NCBI GenBank assembly: GCA_007922225.1
Contig: ML679954.1
Location: 22,527,003 to 22,591,002 of the forward strand
Length of the DNA stretch: 64,000 nt
Direction: 5' to 3'
From: Emydura subglobosa
Taxonomy: Eukaryota > Chordata > Testudines > Chelidae
Both the position numbers and the translations under genes were made by a program. Under the pieces are notes generated by a model. The model saw only the letters and a list, made by a program, of their open reading frames with translations. It had not been told where the DNA came from and made no database searches. Below, piece by piece: positions 62,544 to 64,000 of the stretch (position 1 is its first letter; each line of letters starts with the position of its first letter).

Positions 62544-62775
62544 CTGAATCTTGCCCCCGCTGAAATCAATGGAAATTTTACTATTGCCTTCAATGGGAGC
62601 AGAACTGGGCCAATGCTGGGTGTTTCTGAAAATCCCAACCCTCACATGTTCAAGCGCCTTGGTGTTGCCATCAGTGAATAAACAACTCCACACCTGGTTT
62701 AAAGTCCTTCTCCAACGCCCATTCAAATTGGCAGGAGTCTCTTCACTGACTTCAAAGGGATTTGAATCAGCCCGT
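62544..62775. repeat. Two short palindromic-type repeats in tandem
   Basis: GAATCTTGCCCCCGCTGAAA with CTTCAATGGGAGCAGAACTG then GGCC (62544-62612), and a second at about 62700-62775 ending CTTCAAAGGGATTTGAATCAG. Both share the TGA[AC]TTCAA[TA]GGGA core. Confidence 0.5.
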
Positions 62776-62779
62776 CTCT

Positions 62780-64000
62780 TAATGGCTGCAACTTTATTAA
62801 ATTTTTTATATTTTAGATGCCTGTTCCAGTTACCATTCTACTGTGGTTACTTTCTTGAACGGTGGCCATAACAGGCTATTGACAGATGGGGATCTCAGAT
62901 AGCCTCTAACAATAGAATCTGGTTCTGAAATGAAGTCCTCCAATTTACCTTTTGCTCCTATGAAGACCTGCACATGACCCAAAGGTGGTTTTAATCTGTG
63001 CTCGATTGCAAAAATCCCACTATCCCTATTTTTACTGAATGACAAATCCCACATCCCATCAATCTCAGCTACAGCTACATAAAAATTGGAAAAAAATATT
63101 TTCTGAATATTGTTTTAAAAACTGCAAAATGCATTAAAGTTTCCCTAGAAATATTCTTTGAGCAGCTCTACTCCTAATTTTGTACTCATATTGGAGATGA
63201 ATATTTAGCTTTGGCAACAGCAGGCACCATTAGCAGAGAGGTCTGCTGCCTAATAAAGTTGTGACAAGTAACCATTTGTCAAATGGAATAGAAATTCCAT
63301 GAAGAAAGCCTGGGAAACTGGCCACTGACTATTTCACCCAAATAAAGAATGGGTCTGTGACAAGGTATCTAGTATAAAACTTCACTACAATGTAAACTGT
63401 GTGTTACATGCAATACATTCTACTCCAGCTATCCATGCATAGTTCCACAAACATAGGTAACTGCTAAATGTTAAATCTTCATACTTATGTATTGAGAGGA
63501 GTATATAAGTTAATAAGGACAAAAAAAAAAAAACCCCAACAGTTTGGGTCAAATCCTCAGTGGGTGTGACAGCATAGCTCCATCAATTTAGAACAGCTGA
63601 GGAGCTGATCCCCTTATATTCAAAAGGTAAAGGGGGGAGTGGTTGGGGGATTTTGTAAACACTAATGATACCACATTTTGTTCTCAAACATTTGTCCCTA
63701 GGTTGATGAAAAGCATGAAATGTCTGAATCCTCTTTTTGGTGTGGCTTCAAGTTAAAAAAAACCAAACAAACAGAATTTGTGTATGCAATAGAGCTTTTG
63801 ACTGCAAGCATTTGAGGCAGCATTTAACCTTTTCATGTGTAGAGCATGACTGTAATTTTTCATGCATTTTAATTTTATAGCCAGTGATTCCGCAATACAG
63901 AAAGTAAAGGCCCAATCCAGTGCCCACTGCAGTCAACGGTTTCCACTGAGTCTTTTGACTGACTTAAATAAACACAGTTTGAGGCCATAAGTGATTATAG
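62780..64000. other. Upstream flank, no gene
   Basis: Contains a poly-A run near 63521-63534 and palindromic-type repeat pieces at 63543-63620 and 63909-63965. No coding homology. Confidence 0.4.

Overview
The window is vertebrate nuclear DNA. It is AT-rich, with one GC-rich CpG island, long non-coding stretches, and interspersed CR1 LINEs, hAT and Harbinger transposons and many short inverted-repeat elements. The CR1 3' ends and the mix of hAT, PIF/Harbinger and 'GTCTACAC'-ended MITEs point to a turtle or possibly a crocodilian. That taxonomic call comes from recognising repeats by eye, not from a search.

Only one protein-coding gene can be supported: NTNG1 (netrin-G1), on the minus strand. 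Its first coding exon lies at 33656-33901 and encodes 82 residues: signal peptide, mature N-terminus and the start of the laminin N-terminal domain. It ends at a clean GT donor in phase 0. A CpG island at about 40.75-42.3 kb holds a strong minus-strand splice donor (exon edge 41180). This is best read as the non-coding first exon and promoter of NTNG1. On this reading 1-33655 is the start of the large intron after the first coding exon, about 34.2-41.18 kb is intron 1, and about 42.3-64 kb is upstream flank. The rest of the NTNG1 coding sequence lies beyond the low-coordinate edge.

Everything else is repeats or non-coding sequence. There are CR1 copies at 5571-5829, about 6750-7285, 11300-12456, 13725-13815, 43505-43860 and 46801-47560. 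A ZMYM-type hAT transposon at 54085-55737 still carries a perfect 8-bp target duplication, as does a 404-bp non-autonomous hAT at 57748-58151. A broken, internally deleted Harbinger transposase lies at 3590-4120. There are also a Tigger-like element, several MITEs (one nested in another), short palindromic repeats with a CAATGGGA-type core, a degenerate minisatellite and microsatellites. Two perfect octamer sites 30 bp apart at about 19.93 kb and a gene-free block at 8.4-8.96 kb are candidate regulatory DNA. I found no CRISPR array, operon, tRNA/rRNA gene or evidence of an undescribed multi-gene system.
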